DNA of 64,000 bases, from the NCBI GenBank assembly GCA_027972325.1, contig JAPMOS010000104.1:50001-114000 (forward strand), in the 5' to 3' direction. The position numbers and the translations under genes are program-made. The DNA comes from Paratrimastix pyriformis (lineage: Eukaryota > Preaxostyla > Paratrimastigidae). Positions 40,941 to 50,908 of the stretch are shown piece after piece. Numbering within the stretch: position 1 is the stretch's first letter; each line of letters starts with the position of its first letter. Under the pieces are notes generated by a model, which was not told where the DNA came from, made no database searches, and saw only the letters and a list, made by a program, of their open reading frames with translations.

Positions 40941-41410
40941 ATATACTATATACTTTTTTTCTTTAAGTAGTTTTTTTGATTATTTCCATTAATTTCCGTT
41001 TCTGAAGTGGTAAAACACTTAGTTAGAAGTATTCTGATGGGTTTCCATCAAAAAATCATGTATGTAAATTTTGACATAAGTTTGACATGTTGACATGTTT
41101 TGACAGGCGCTCATTCATTAATGACCGGCAACCTTAGATTTCATTCCAGCCTTGTTACATATGTTACATAGTTCATGAAACGTTATAAACATTTATAAAT
41201 ATTTATAAATTCTGAAAAGTTATTCCAAAAATGAGATTTTCCTATAGTAATTTCCCTGAAAAATGCCAAATGGTGAGATAGCTCATTAACTATGCGGAAT
41301 TGAGCTAAGAACCAACATTACACACATGATCTACACATAAAAACCATTCAGAATATGTTATCATAATGATCACAAGTTCATATAATATTGTAATTCAATG
41401 CTATATGAGC
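40941..41410. promoter_or_regulatory. AT-rich intergenic region with TTGACAT iteron-like repeats
   Basis: No gene. Four TTGACA(T/G) words occur at 41,071, 41,082, 41,090 and 41,100, about one helical turn apart. Further right are TTACATATGTTACATA (palindromic) and repeated CATTTATAAATATTTATAAAT-like words at 41,190-41,210. The clustering is suggestive of a protein-binding or origin-like site, but no function is shown. Confidence 0.4.
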
Positions 41411-41632
41411 TTATTGCTGTTCAAATTCAAAAATTGTCTTATTTTTCTGATGTTTCTGTGATTTCTCGTGATGAACTAGATTAGATCTCATCACATCCGT
41501 GTTACAATATTCACAATGAATACGTTCTTTGAGATATGCAAGGTGTTTCTGTTTGAAGGCTGCATCTTCATGGTATCGTCGTTTGAAATAGGAAACTTGA
41601 TTACCAATATCATCGGCTATTAAATGTTCCAT
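41411..41632 (-). CDS. Small C2H2 zinc-finger protein
   Basis: 73 codons. IHCEYCNTDVMRSNLVHHEKSQKH fits a U1-type C2H2 finger (CxxC, then HxxxxxH-like spacing) near residues 38-60. The rest is charged and helical. Such small fingers are common in Mavericks and giant viruses and may bind DNA or RNA. Confidence 0.65.
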   Translation of the reverse strand: MEHLIADDIGNQVSYFKRRYHEDAAFKQKHLAYLKERIHCEYCNTDVMRSNLVHHEKSQKHQKNKTIFEFEQQ

Positions 41633-41673
41633 TGTATATTATAATATTATATATTATTTTTCTTTAAATTAAT

Positions 41674-42444
41674 TTAATTTTCCTCGAAAAACTTATTTAA
41701 TTCAAGGTTCTCTCTGATGTCCAACGTATGAAGATCATTTCTTATGGACAATAACCGATTATCAATATCGTTCAGTATTGTTAATATTCTACCAAATACC
41801 GTTTTTAGGACTAACCGATCTTGCTTTGAATTCACGATATCATTATCAGTGAGGAGATAAGGGATACGAATTCGATTATTATGGAGTGCAGCCGCGACAT
41901 GTCGTATGAATGTTATTCCTAAATCATATTTCCTAACTAGACTCGCATCGTCCTTCACATAAGACAATTTTAACGAATCGGAAAACTTGTTAAAAAGGGA
42001 ACTCCATTGAATAATAATTTCCCCATTCGTATCGTCGAGCTGACTCTTATTAAGTCTTTCAAGATGAATCTTCGTATAGTCTTTGAGCTGAGAATAACCT
42101 TCGTAATTTATCGTTTTTAGAAATGTCAATGACTGTGCGGCATCGTCAACCATTGTCTGATATTGCTTATCAAAATCCTGAATTTTTGACTTGACCTTTT
42201 GCAAAGACCTCATAATTGTCTTGAAACAATATGGAGTCGCATTACAGTAATTTTCGTCCGACATAATTGTTTTCAATTTGGATATAGAGCGTATTGGTTC
42301 AAGTCTGGTCATTACGTCATGAATCGTCTTATGGTATTCTCGTAGCGATTCCAGTTCTAACTCTTCGTTTCGTATGAATATTTTGAGTTCAGTTTCACAC
42401 GATTCTTTTAAACTGTCAGTCATTTTTTCATATAATGATTTCAT
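41674..42444 (-). CDS. Helical protein of unknown function
   Basis: 256 codons, predicted all-helical with heptad-like stretches (IFIRNEELELESLREYHKTI, VKSKIQDFDKQYQTMVDDA). A TATATAG box (42,446-42,452) lies one base before the ATG. It is the middle gene of a minus-strand run with the zinc finger and the 288-codon gene upstream. Not recognised. Confidence 0.65.
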   Translation of the reverse strand: MKSLYEKMTDSLKESCETELKIFIRNEELELESLREYHKTIHDVMTRLEPIRSISKLKTIMSDENYCNATPYCFKTIMRSLQKVKSKIQDFDKQYQTMVDDAAQSLTFLKTINYEGYSQLKDYTKIHLERLNKSQLDDTNGEIIIQWSSLFNKFSDSLKLSYVKDDASLVRKYDLGITFIRHVAAALHNNRIRIPYLLTDNDIVNSKQDRLVLKTVFGRILTILNDIDNRLLSIRNDLHTLDIRENLELNKFFEEN

Positions 42445-42486
42445 TCTATATATTATAAATCTATATAATTTATTTTTAAATTGTTT

Positions 42487-43353
42487 TTAATTCATATGAT
42501 ATTTTACGTAATCGTGATTCGATCTACAATAGTGCTGTAAAAATATCTCACGATTTTCATGCCTGAATATCGGATGTATGTGCAGCTCCCCCCGATGACG
42601 TTTATGTCTGTGATCTGGATAACGAAAGCTCTTACGTGTCGCAAAATTATCAGCATCCATATCAAAATCAACATCTTTGAATTTATTAAAATTCAATGTG
42701 TTTGACGAGAACATTTGATGAAAATATGAATGGAAGAGATTTAGATGACCGATATAATCTCTTCTTGAGAATAAATATTGATCATTTATCGTGGACACAT
42801 TAGGATCATCTTCCTTACATCGTAATACTTTATGTCTCGTAATTTGAATCACATCATTGTCTGTTTTTATAGTAGCAAAACGTATTGTAGTTATCAGACA
42901 GATTGATGCAGGAATGAGCTCATTTGAGATCAATGTTATGAGGTTTGATAGATAAACGATCCTGGAAATAATTTCATTAACAGGAGAAGCATCTATATTT
43001 GAAACGACAAAACGTTGAAAGTTTCTATGAAGATCTATGAGATGATCCTTTCTCCATAGAAACATCATGGCTTCATTCGCTAAGTAATCGTATATTAGAT
43101 CCATCATATCATTATGACATATGATATCACAAACGTGTTTCGTCTTCCCGATTAATGTTGACGAATCGGGGTAAAAACTGGGAGTTGTTCTCTTAAACCA
43201 TTCATCGTAGAAGTTATATATTTTGTCCATTTCATCGATTTCATTTTGATAGACTGTCATGAGTTGGTCTTTCAGACGATAATACCTCTGACATAATCCT
43301 TGGAACAATTCCAATGCAATCTGTTTTGATTCAGATAATGGTTTGAAATTCAT
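42487..43353 (-). CDS. Protein of unknown function
   Basis: 288 codons, beginning MNFKPLSESKQIALELFQGL. Mostly helical, with an Arg/His-rich patch near residue 250 (FRYPDHRHKRHRGELHIH) and a hydrophobic segment (LISNELIPASICLITTIRF). TATATAG (43,355-43,361) lies one base before the ATG. It is divergent from the integrase gene. Not recognised. Confidence 0.65.
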   Translation of the reverse strand: MNFKPLSESKQIALELFQGLCQRYYRLKDQLMTVYQNEIDEMDKIYNFYDEWFKRTTPSFYPDSSTLIGKTKHVCDIICHNDMMDLIYDYLANEAMMFLWRKDHLIDLHRNFQRFVVSNIDASPVNEIISRIVYLSNLITLISNELIPASICLITTIRFATIKTDNDVIQITRHKVLRCKEDDPNVSTINDQYLFSRRDYIGHLNLFHSYFHQMFSSNTLNFNKFKDVDFDMDADNFATRKSFRYPDHRHKRHRGELHIHPIFRHENREIFLQHYCRSNHDYVKYHMN

Positions 43354-43415
43354 TCTATATATTATAAATCTATATATTATCTTTCTAAATAACTAATTTC
43401 TTGTGTAATTAATAT

Positions 43416-44519
43416 ATGGATTGGTCAAAATTACTAGGTCCAAAACAAACTAAAAATACTGTTCTCAATCAATTACTATCTATTCCACAACGTGATTCTA
43501 AAAAGACTGCTTCTCGATTCTATCTTGTTGATCCTCATATTATTAACCAAGCTGATCTCCTGTATCTGCCACATGATCATGATTTTAAATATCTCTTACT
43601 TGTTGTCGATATCGGAAGTCGTCAATGTGATGCTGAACCTCTGAAATCTAAAGATGCAACAGCTGTTCGTGATGCCTTTATTAAAATATATAAACGGAAA
43701 ATACTTGATATCCCTCTCAAAATTGAAGTCGATGATGGTAGTGAATTCAAAGGTCCTTGTCTGAAATTCTTTAAAGATCATAAGGTTTTGGTTCGTGTCG
43801 GAAAGGTTAATCGACATCGTATGCAGGGTATCGTCGAAAGATATAATCAGATGATTGCTTATGCATTATTCAAACGAATGTCGGCACAGGAGTTATTAAC
43901 AGGAAAAACATCTCGTGAATGGATCAAAGTATTGCCTTCATTAATAGAATTTATTAATCAACGTGCTGAGAAACGTGTTCGTAAGTTAAGACAACTCTAT
44001 CGTCCTGGAGAATTAAATGATCCCATTCAGCAACAACCAAATTTCGAATACATCTATCCACTTGGTTCTTCTGTCCGTGTTGAACTGGATGAACCTATTG
44101 ATATTGTCACTCGAAAACGGTTACCTGGTCGATTTCGTTCAACTGATATACGTTTTGATCCTCAAGTCAGAACAATCGTTGATCTTGTCATTCGTCCTGA
44201 TAGCCCTGTCTTATATCTGCTCAATGATCCAGAAAACAAGGCAGAATATGAAAATGTAGGATATTCACGTAATCAGTTACAACTTGTCAAGAATAATGAA
44301 TCATATCATCATGGAAAAGATCTTCAAATCCCAAAAGAAAATGATCAATATATCATCGACAAGATCATCTCCAAACATATTATCAAGAAAAAGATTTTTT
44401 ACAAAGTCTCTTGGGTGGGTTACCCTGATGAAAAAGACTTCACTTTAGAACCTAAAGCTCAATTAATCAAGGATGTGCCTCAATTAATAGAACAGTTTGA
44501 AAAACAACATAAAAAATAA
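43416..44519 (+). CDS. Retroviral-type (rve) integrase with chromodomain
   Basis: 367 codons. The catalytic triad is visible as Asp65 (LLVVDIGS), Asp106 (IEVDDGSEF) and Glu141 (GIVERYN), with the two latter about 35 residues apart. The last ~60 residues (YIIDKIISKHIIKKKIFYKVSWVGYPDEKDFTLE) form a chromodomain, which may target integration to modified histones. The enzyme explains the 5-bp duplication flanking the element. No damage is evident in this gene. Confidence 0.9.
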   Translation: MDWSKLLGPKQTKNTVLNQLLSIPQRDSKKTASRFYLVDPHIINQADLLYLPHDHDFKYLLLVVDIGSRQCDAEPLKSKDATAVRDAFIKIYKRKILDIPLKIEVDDGSEFKGPCLKFFKDHKVLVRVGKVNRHRMQGIVERYNQMIAYALFKRMSAQELLTGKTSREWIKVLPSLIEFINQRAEKRVRKLRQLYRPGELNDPIQQQPNFEYIYPLGSSVRVELDEPIDIVTRKRLPGRFRSTDIRFDPQVRTIVDLVIRPDSPVLYLLNDPENKAEYENVGYSRNQLQLVKNNESYHHGKDLQIPKENDQYIIDKIISKHIIKKKIFYKVSWVGYPDEKDFTLEPKAQLIKDVPQLIEQFEKQHKK

Positions 44520-44525
44520 GATCAT

Positions 44526-46304
44526 TTACTGCTTCTTGTGATGTGATTTTTTCTTATTATTTAAGAGCTTCACCAGATGGGATTCATCATCCGATTCCTT
44601 CTTGCCTTCAATCTCTTCTGATCCTATGATATCTTTAAAATCTGGCTCTGGTTCTGGCTCCTTCACTTTAATAATTCTTTTCTTTACTAACTTCTTGGGC
44701 TCTTCTTTCGGTTGTTCTTTCGGCTCATCAATGAATATTCCTGCATCAAGATCATCATGGTTTTCTGTTTTCTTTTCTATTTTCTTCACTTTCACATTAA
44801 TCGATTGTTGATTCATCAACCTGTTGTATGTCTCACATCCACTGAAATCATCTGCCTCGCTAATAAACCGTTTCTTAATATAGAACTCAAAGATCTTCTC
44901 TGCTGATGCTGTCACTCTTACTTGATTACCTGTGCCACGATGAACAATATCCATATCACGAAGTTTTGTTGATGTATCACGTATTGATGGAATTGTAATC
45001 TTCTTTCCAAAATACCGACTTGTCTTATCTGAAGATTTGTTATTCAACCACTCTGTAAGTCCATCACATACACTTTTTAATGATTCATCGATTCCAGCAT
45101 CTTTGCTGAGGTATCGCTCCTTGATGTATTGGTAAATGTAAGCCAGATTGTCACAAACCATTTCTGTTCTTGTCTTAGTGGCTGGATACATACGAGAACC
45201 ATATTGATTATAGGCTTGCATCTCTGGTGTTTTCATTTCCTGTTTACAGTATGCATAGAAACATTTCTCGACTTCCTTTTCTCGGAGAATGTCTGTGAAC
45301 CGATTGAAGAAGGTCATATTTCCATTTAATTCATCTGAGACATCGAGACAAACCCATCGACGATCATCTTCTTTCAATTGGAACATATAATCATTCACAG
45401 CAATGATGAAATTGAGATAGTTTGTTATATCAACTGGTGTCTGATTCTTCTTATGTAATGCAATCTTATCATCTGTTGCAAATTTCTTGATTTGATCATA
45501 GAACATGGAAAAGCCCTCAGGACTCTGATGTAATTCTTCTAAGATAATTAAGGTCTTGTTTTCAAATTCACCATTGAACTCTCCCGTCAGTGATGATGTC
45601 TTGCTCGACCGATAACATGTGTTTCCTATAATGCGATCTAAAAAGTCAAGAATCACACCTTTACCTGACCCTTGTTTGGACTTTAAGAAGAGTAATGAAC
45701 GGTTCTTATTACCATTCAGTAAATTGATGATCCATTTCCGTGTATATGCATATACAGGTTCATCACCTGAACACCAAATACGTTTAATGAATTCCCAGAT
45801 TTCGGTCACCTTATTTTTGGTCTCTTCTGAGAATTCATCATACTGTGTATGCATGTTCACATATCTGAAGCCACAGAATGTATTGATATATCTGAATTTC
45901 ACTGCTTCATCATCCTCTGATGATAATTCGAAAGTTAATGGCTGATTGGGAATAAAAGCAATATGATTCAACACATTCATCTCTTCCATGAACCATTTGA
46001 AGGGTTTGAATTTCTTTGCTTCTTTCCTGTTGTCTTCACATAGCACCATGAATTCATCTGATGTTTTGATATAATTCTGTTTGATCTCTGATTGATCCTT
46101 CTCAACAACTTTCACTCCAGTTGCTGTTATATTGTAGAAGTAGATCCCTTCTGTATCGTAACACTTCGCAAAGTAGGTCATAATGTAACGTTTCATTTCA
46201 TCGACCTTGTGGTCATTGGCTAATTGGACGAGAGTGTTACGATCAAATGGCTTGATGGTGTTTCCAAATAGCATTTCATTTTCGATGTTGATTTGAGATT
46301 CCAT
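44526..46304 (-). CDS. SF3 (D5-like) helicase
   Basis: 592 codons. Walker A KSKQGSGKG is near residues 206-214, a Walker B-like LIILEELHQ near 250, and a motif C-like NFIIAVND near 296, the order of superfamily 3 helicases. The N-terminal ~190 residues could hold a primase-like or D5_N-type region but show no clear motif. The C-terminal ~100 residues are Lys/Glu-rich and low in complexity. It would unwind element DNA for the PolB. Its stop is seven bases past the convergent integrase stop. Confidence 0.88.
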   Translation of the reverse strand: MESQINIENEMLFGNTIKPFDRNTLVQLANDHKVDEMKRYIMTYFAKCYDTEGIYFYNITATGVKVVEKDQSEIKQNYIKTSDEFMVLCEDNRKEAKKFKPFKWFMEEMNVLNHIAFIPNQPLTFELSSEDDEAVKFRYINTFCGFRYVNMHTQYDEFSEETKNKVTEIWEFIKRIWCSGDEPVYAYTRKWIINLLNGNKNRSLLFLKSKQGSGKGVILDFLDRIIGNTCYRSSKTSSLTGEFNGEFENKTLIILEELHQSPEGFSMFYDQIKKFATDDKIALHKKNQTPVDITNYLNFIIAVNDYMFQLKEDDRRWVCLDVSDELNGNMTFFNRFTDILREKEVEKCFYAYCKQEMKTPEMQAYNQYGSRMYPATKTRTEMVCDNLAYIYQYIKERYLSKDAGIDESLKSVCDGLTEWLNNKSSDKTSRYFGKKITIPSIRDTSTKLRDMDIVHRGTGNQVRVTASAEKIFEFYIKKRFISEADDFSGCETYNRLMNQQSINVKVKKIEKKTENHDDLDAGIFIDEPKEQPKEEPKKLVKKRIIKVKEPEPEPDFKDIIGSEEIEGKKESDDESHLVKLLNNKKKSHHKKQ

Positions 46305-46405
46305 TCTATTAATATATATACTATAATATTTTTCTTTATATTGTTTTTACTATATTTATTTATTCACGCCTGTAATTATTTTCGCATTCATTTATATAGA
46401 AAACA

Positions 46406-47260
46406 TGTCTAAATCCATAAAGATAATTACTGAAGATCCTGTTAATGTTCCTGATCCTCCGAAAATGCTTCAAGAAATTCATTTAGATGCTCCATCGCCA
46501 ATACTTACTCATGTTAAAAATTACATTTGCCGATAAATACGAAGAGTATATCAATGCTGATCTCGCCAATACTTATCCCATCTTTAATCAGCCTGTCATT
46601 CTCCGGTCTTCTCGACATTATATCAAATACATCTCTCCTATTCTTCGAGGTGAAGAACTTACTTTCACTGATGATTGCGACACTATGCAGGAAATGGGAG
46701 CTCTTCTCAATGAAATTCATTATTATGGTATTGAACTAACCTCTTATCAAATTCAACAATTGGCCGACTCTTCTGGCTTATCCAAATTAATTAATCAAGT
46801 CAAGATATATATTGGCTCTCACGATGCCAAATGTTTCAATCGATCTTATGTCTCCCGTCTCAAACAATTTGAATCAGTATGGAACATTTACATCGGTGTC
46901 CTCTCTGAGAAGTATAAAGATGATAACTTCAAAAAAATATCATTTACTGTCATCATGGACACCATCCGTAATAGCAACTTCTTGAGCTTAATCAATATGA
47001 ATGTTATCTATCACAATATCATCTTTGAATTCTTAACATATCTTAAAGAAGTGGTTATCGACCACAAGGAATCTTCCCTCTCTGATATATCACTTAACCT
47101 TTCAATGTCTTTGCTTGATAATGGTCTCCTGTCCTCTGTCACTGGTGTTGCAACAACTGTCACTAATCTCATTCAGAACTCGGCGAAACTTGACAAATCT
47201 ACTCTCTTACAACAATTAGGATCAATCACCGAAGTTTCTAAATTACTCACTCAGAAATAA
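46406..47260 (+). CDS. Helical protein of unknown function
   Basis: The main frame (46,487-47,260, 257 codons) reads ITFADKYEEYINADLANTYP, a charged helical centre, and a Ser/Leu-rich end (SLSMSLLDNGLLSSVTGVA). A short ATG frame at 46,406 precedes it, so the true start is uncertain. The gene may be one of the damaged ones. It is divergent from the helicase. Not recognised. Confidence 0.55.
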
Positions 47261-47299
47261 TATCCCTATGAATTAATTTCTTAAGTTATTAATATAAGA

Positions 47300-47779
47300 A
47301 TGCCAATAATTTCTATGCGTAATGGAGCTCAAGCGGAAGTAATCATAATGCAAGGAACTTACAAAGACACACCACAAAATCGTAAGTTACATCGTGTCGG
47401 TCAACATTATGATAAGAAGGTATTTAAGATCATTAAAGGACCCACTCCTACGGGGAGATCATATCGAAAGAAACGCGGTAAAGGTCTCTCTGATTATGAT
47501 CTATCTGATGTCATTCTCAATTCACAACCCATGACTCGTATCGATGATGAAGGTAATAGCTATGTTCAATTAGTCAGACAAGACGGGTCAGTTGATGAAA
47601 TCCCCGAAGATCGATATAATCGGTTCATCAAATCAAAAGTTGACGACGCAATAAAACCTAAGAAAAGAACGTATTATAAGCGTCCAATTAAAGATACCAT
47701 GATGCAAGATGGTGATGGTGTGGGTGCCGAAATTGTTGGGGCACTTGGTGAACTCCCGAATACTCTGAAAAAGTTCTGA
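47300..47779 (+). CDS. Basic protein of unknown function
   Basis: 159 codons. The N-terminal part is basic and beta-like (NRKLHRVGQHYDKKVFKI), then SYRKKRGKGLSDYDLSDV, and an ending with a Gly/Asp-rich QDGDGVGAEIVGAL segment. About 100 further bases to 47,886 read as protein-like sequence (HIGLTKGWRNPLTGQY). No family recognised. Position beside the helical gene suggests co-expression. Confidence 0.55.
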   Translation: MPIISMRNGAQAEVIIMQGTYKDTPQNRKLHRVGQHYDKKVFKIIKGPTPTGRSYRKKRGKGLSDYDLSDVILNSQPMTRIDDEGNSYVQLVRQDGSVDEIPEDRYNRFIKSKVDDAIKPKKRTYYKRPIKDTMMQDGDGVGAEIVGALGELPNTLKKF

Positions 47780-48085
47780 AAGATCTCCAACCTGATCGTC
47801 CTCATATTGGTTTAACTAAAGGGTGGCGAAATCCCTTGACTGGCCAGTATATGGTCGGTAATAAAGTCGAGAATAACCATTACTAAAAGAATGATAAATA
47901 ATTTATGGCTAATGATAAATTATTTGTCTGTCTTAATTTTGTTGTTCGTTAATCATGATATCCAATTGTTCTTTCAATGCTTGTTGATGGAATTTCGTTC
48001 TGATATGACCTGTTTTACCACCATGTTGATATTGTCGATGACATACCTCACATGTATCAATATGAGCTTGCCTTTTAATTGTTTC

Positions 48086-48448
48086 TCACGAAGGGCTGAA
48101 TTTTTGATAGGCAAGTTTACAATACTTTGTATGTCCTATTCGTATCTTTGCTCCAGCTATATTATCGTTCAGTGGAGGGTTTTGTTCGAGTTGATAATCA
48201 CCTTCCAATTTGAACAAGTCTCTTCGTGTGACGGGTTCTTCTGGGTGAAATATTACATCAATCTTCATCCGATCCCATCCAACTCTTCTCACATATTGAT
48301 AGAACTTACTATCAGCCTTCACTGATGTGTATTTATGTAACGAAAATCGTTTCTCCAATGTTTGGATTGTAGATCCTATGTAATATTGAGTTGGATCTTC
48401 AATATCATAGATCTTATAGATGATTCCTGTAGTATATGTTGCTTCCAT
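48086..48448 (-). CDS. GIY-YIG endonuclease
   Basis: 120 codons. The GIIYKIYD segment (residues 8-15) and YYIGS (22-26) are the two halves of the GIY-YIG motif, and the Arg in EKRFSLHKY matches the catalytic Arg position. Mavirus and many giant viruses carry such a nuclease, sometimes as a homing enzyme or in repair. A C2H2-like stretch (CEVCHRQYQHGGKTGH) is encoded on the same strand just downstream at about 47,935-48,075. The locus is probably among the damaged ones. Confidence 0.8.
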   Translation of the reverse strand: MEATYTTGIIYKIYDIEDPTQYYIGSTIQTLEKRFSLHKYTSVKADSKFYQYVRRVGWDRMKIDVIFHPEEPVTRRDLFKLEGDYQLEQNPPLNDNIAGAKIRIGHTKYCKLAYQKFSPS

Positions 48449-48479
48449 GTTTATAGTATATAATAATATAGTTATATTT

Positions 48480-49305
48480 CTTTAAATAGATTTCTCCATT
48501 AATTTATTAAATAATTCTTGTTGTTCACGATTTTTTTCTTTGGATTTCATCTGAGGAAAATATAAAAGGAACTCATCCAACTTTAGATGCTTTAGTATGT
48601 TATGTATTAGAAAGTTATAATTCAGGAAGTTTTGCGTGTCTGCTTCTTACATTGATTATATCTCGATTGGATCTTATTAAACATCTGTCGTATTTCTTGG
48701 ATCTGATCTGCCGTAAATTCAGGCAGCTTTCGACTTGACACTCGTGAAAGAATATAGAATATGTTCTCATTATAGACTGTCAGATTCAATTGTTTCAATA
48801 TCTTCCTCATCACTTTGTATGTGATATCCGATGATGCCATCTTCCGAACTTCGATCTCTTTCTGGATTTCTTGAATCACATCATCTGGGACATCACGTTC
48901 TGTCTTTCCTTGATAACTATTCAATATCTCATCCAAATGATGCATCCTCTTATACATCACTCGCGACTTATACATTGTCCCATCACATGAAGACACCGAT
49001 GATTCGAATTCTATTGGCTCAGCAAGACCACATGTTGGACACACATTATATCCATCCGATACGATCTTCTCTGTCCCACATTCACAGAGATTGTTCGGAT
49101 CTTTGGGCTTATGAAAGAGGTGCTTCAATGGAACAATCTTTTCGGGTGTTGGTTTATTCTGCATCATCTTGTCTAACTCATCAAATAGAGCATCATCTGA
49201 CAGTTCAGAAGATGACGATACTTCCGGGCTAATAGCCTCATTCAGTTTTTTCAAATATCTATGATACTTTGTTTTCTTAACCATAAATGTTGTCATAATA
49301 TACAT
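48480..49305 (-). pseudogene. VLTF3-like late transcription factor, probably broken
   Basis: The main frame (48,622-49,305) has a zinc-ribbon CECGTEKIVSDGYNVCPTCG near residues 74-93. It then has the family hallmark YKRMHHLDEILNSYQGK, followed by helical segments ending in LPEFTADQIQEIRQMF. This matches the poxvirus A2/VLTF3 family found across nucleocytoplasmic viruses and Mavericks. It would drive late genes, possibly from the TATATAG boxes (inference). Family-like sequence continues toward 48,480. It looks broken. Confidence 0.75.
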
Positions 49306-49369
49306 AGATATATGGAATTTATTTTTATATAAATTAATTTAAAGAATTATATGTTATAATACTATATAT

Positions 49370-49669
49370 ATGTATTATAAACCAACTATTACTGTCAGTG
49401 GTGAATGTGAAAATCTTCATAAAAATATGTCGGTATTTGACATCTTACAACAATGCCATGCCAAGTTATCAATTAATAATCATGATGTGACTCTAGATAT
49501 GGGACTTATGAAACTGATGTCTCAACTAATTCAGGACAAAAATAAACAACAAATTCGTGAAAAACAACAAGAAGAGGCCAATCGGATTAATAGGTTAGAA
49601 GAATTACTAGGAATGAATAAAAAATCAACAAACGAAAATCAAATCGACGATAATTATAACTACGTATAA
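49370..49669 (+). CDS. Small coiled-coil protein, unknown function
   Basis: 99 codons, starting MYYKPTITVSGECENLHKN. The second half is a Gln/Lys/Glu-rich coiled coil (QDKNKQQIREKQQEEANR). Divergent from the VLTF3-like gene across a short AT-rich gap. Not recognised. Confidence 0.55.
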   Translation: MYYKPTITVSGECENLHKNMSVFDILQQCHAKLSINNHDVTLDMGLMKLMSQLIQDKNKQQIREKQQEEANRINRLEELLGMNKKSTNENQIDDNYNYV

Positions 49670-49737
49670 ATATATTGGTTTTTCTTTATTTGTAAACTAT
49701 TTAAAGAAAAACATGTTACTATATTATAGATAGAAGA

Positions 49738-50252
49738 ATGAACAAAGATTTAGAAGCAATGTGCGATCATTTTGATGATTTGATTAATGTCGCCACACAT
49801 TTTGATATTGTCCTCATGAATCTACAAATTGATGACAACTTTTTGAGAAGACACAAATCATAGATATATGCGAGGATCAATTTGATAGACTCAATTCTAT
49901 CGTGGATGAAATTCGTGATATGAATTGTAATAACAAAGATCATTTAGATTTCATATCCAATAAATATGGAAAGTTACGACTAGACGCTCTTACTACATTA
50001 TTCAATTCAATAAAATCATATTTCCTTCATCTCAATCGGACCACTATAGAAGACTATTATATGGGTAATCATACAGATGCAGGTGATATATACTTGTTTG
50101 GCTTCATAGGAAGTAATCAATATACATTATTAGAATGTGAAAAGCTATACGAACAATCAAAAAAATATAAGGGAGAAGGTAATTCGGAATTAAAACTCGT
50201 TCCTTTCGATTTTAATGATCCATTCAAAAGTGCAAATCGCGAAAAATATTAA
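49738..50252 (+). CDS. Orphan gene, unknown function, probably broken
   Basis: Protein-like sequence starts at the ATG at 49,738 (MNKDLEAMCDHFDDLINVA) and is most evident in the 116-codon frame at 49,902-50,252 (DFISNKYGKLRLDALTTLF, GDIYLFGFIGSNQYTLL). Acidic and helical overall. No family recognised. It looks damaged. Confidence 0.45.
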
Positions 50253-50457
50253 AACAGTGGTGAAAACACTCAACAAAATAACTTTGCCTCATAAAGATGA
50301 CTCTTCATCTGATGATGATAAAGGAACTATTTATGGTGATGCTATTAAATCATTCAATAAAGGTGTTCAAAAGATGATAAAACGGAAAAACACGATGACA
50401 TCGGGGGATCTGCGATCCTTCGCAGCATCCTCACGGTGCTGGCGAGCAAAGCTCTAA
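50215..50457 (+). CDS. Short basic/acidic frame with an embedded GC-rich segment
   Basis: 80 codons, with Lys-rich helix, DSSSDDDKGT and MIKRKNTMTS. From about 50,402 to 50,472 the base composition jumps to GC-rich (CTGCGATCCTTCGCAG foldback, GGTGCTGGCGAGCAAAGC) before returning to AT-rich. The natural frame of this gene is therefore doubtful at its end. Function unknown. Confidence 0.4.
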   Translation: MIHSKVQIAKNIKTVVKTLNKITLPHKDDSSSDDDKGTIYGDAIKSFNKGVQKMIKRKNTMTSGDLRSFAASSRCWRAKL

Positions 50458-50579
50458 GCGCCGCGAGAATGACACTTCTTCTGATGAAGATACCGATAGT
50501 TAATTAATATAATATACTTTTCTTTAATTTTAAAGTTATTTAAAGAAAAAATGTATAGTATCTGTATAAGAGCAATAGT

Positions 50580-50885
50580 ATGAGATATATCAACAAGAAT
50601 GATTCCAACCAAATCATATATTTAGCTTGTCATTCCGACGGTATCATTAGATTTTTACATAGAAAATCAAGTCGAGAATTCTTAATAGAGTGTGCTAATG
50701 TGTTTAATTTACTGATTTCTGTATATAGTAATATACAAGCGGAACTTAATAGTATGAGACAGGGATTTAATTCTCCTGAAGATCTAAATAAGTTTAAATC
50801 CATATCAGATTTATATACGTCATATGTAGATGCTCTAGAAAAGATGCATAAATATGATCTTATCCTCTTCGACGATTACAAATAG
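50580..50885 (+). CDS. Small helical protein, unknown function
   Basis: 101 codons, beginning MRYINKNDSNQIIYLACHSD. Helical, with AELNSMRQGFNSPEDLNKFK in the middle. It is AT-rich like the rest of the element and stops 24 bases before the GC-rich ORF. Not recognised. Confidence 0.5.
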   Translation: MRYINKNDSNQIIYLACHSDGIIRFLHRKSSREFLIECANVFNLLISVYSNIQAELNSMRQGFNSPEDLNKFKSISDLYTSYVDALEKMHKYDLILFDDYK

Positions 50886-50908
50886 TTCATTGTAATAATC
50901 TACAATAT

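Noticed and set aside
46487-47260. BTB/POZ-like domain in the 257-codon Maverick protein
   Set aside because: Only a vague resemblance of the N-terminal segment; no convincing motif.
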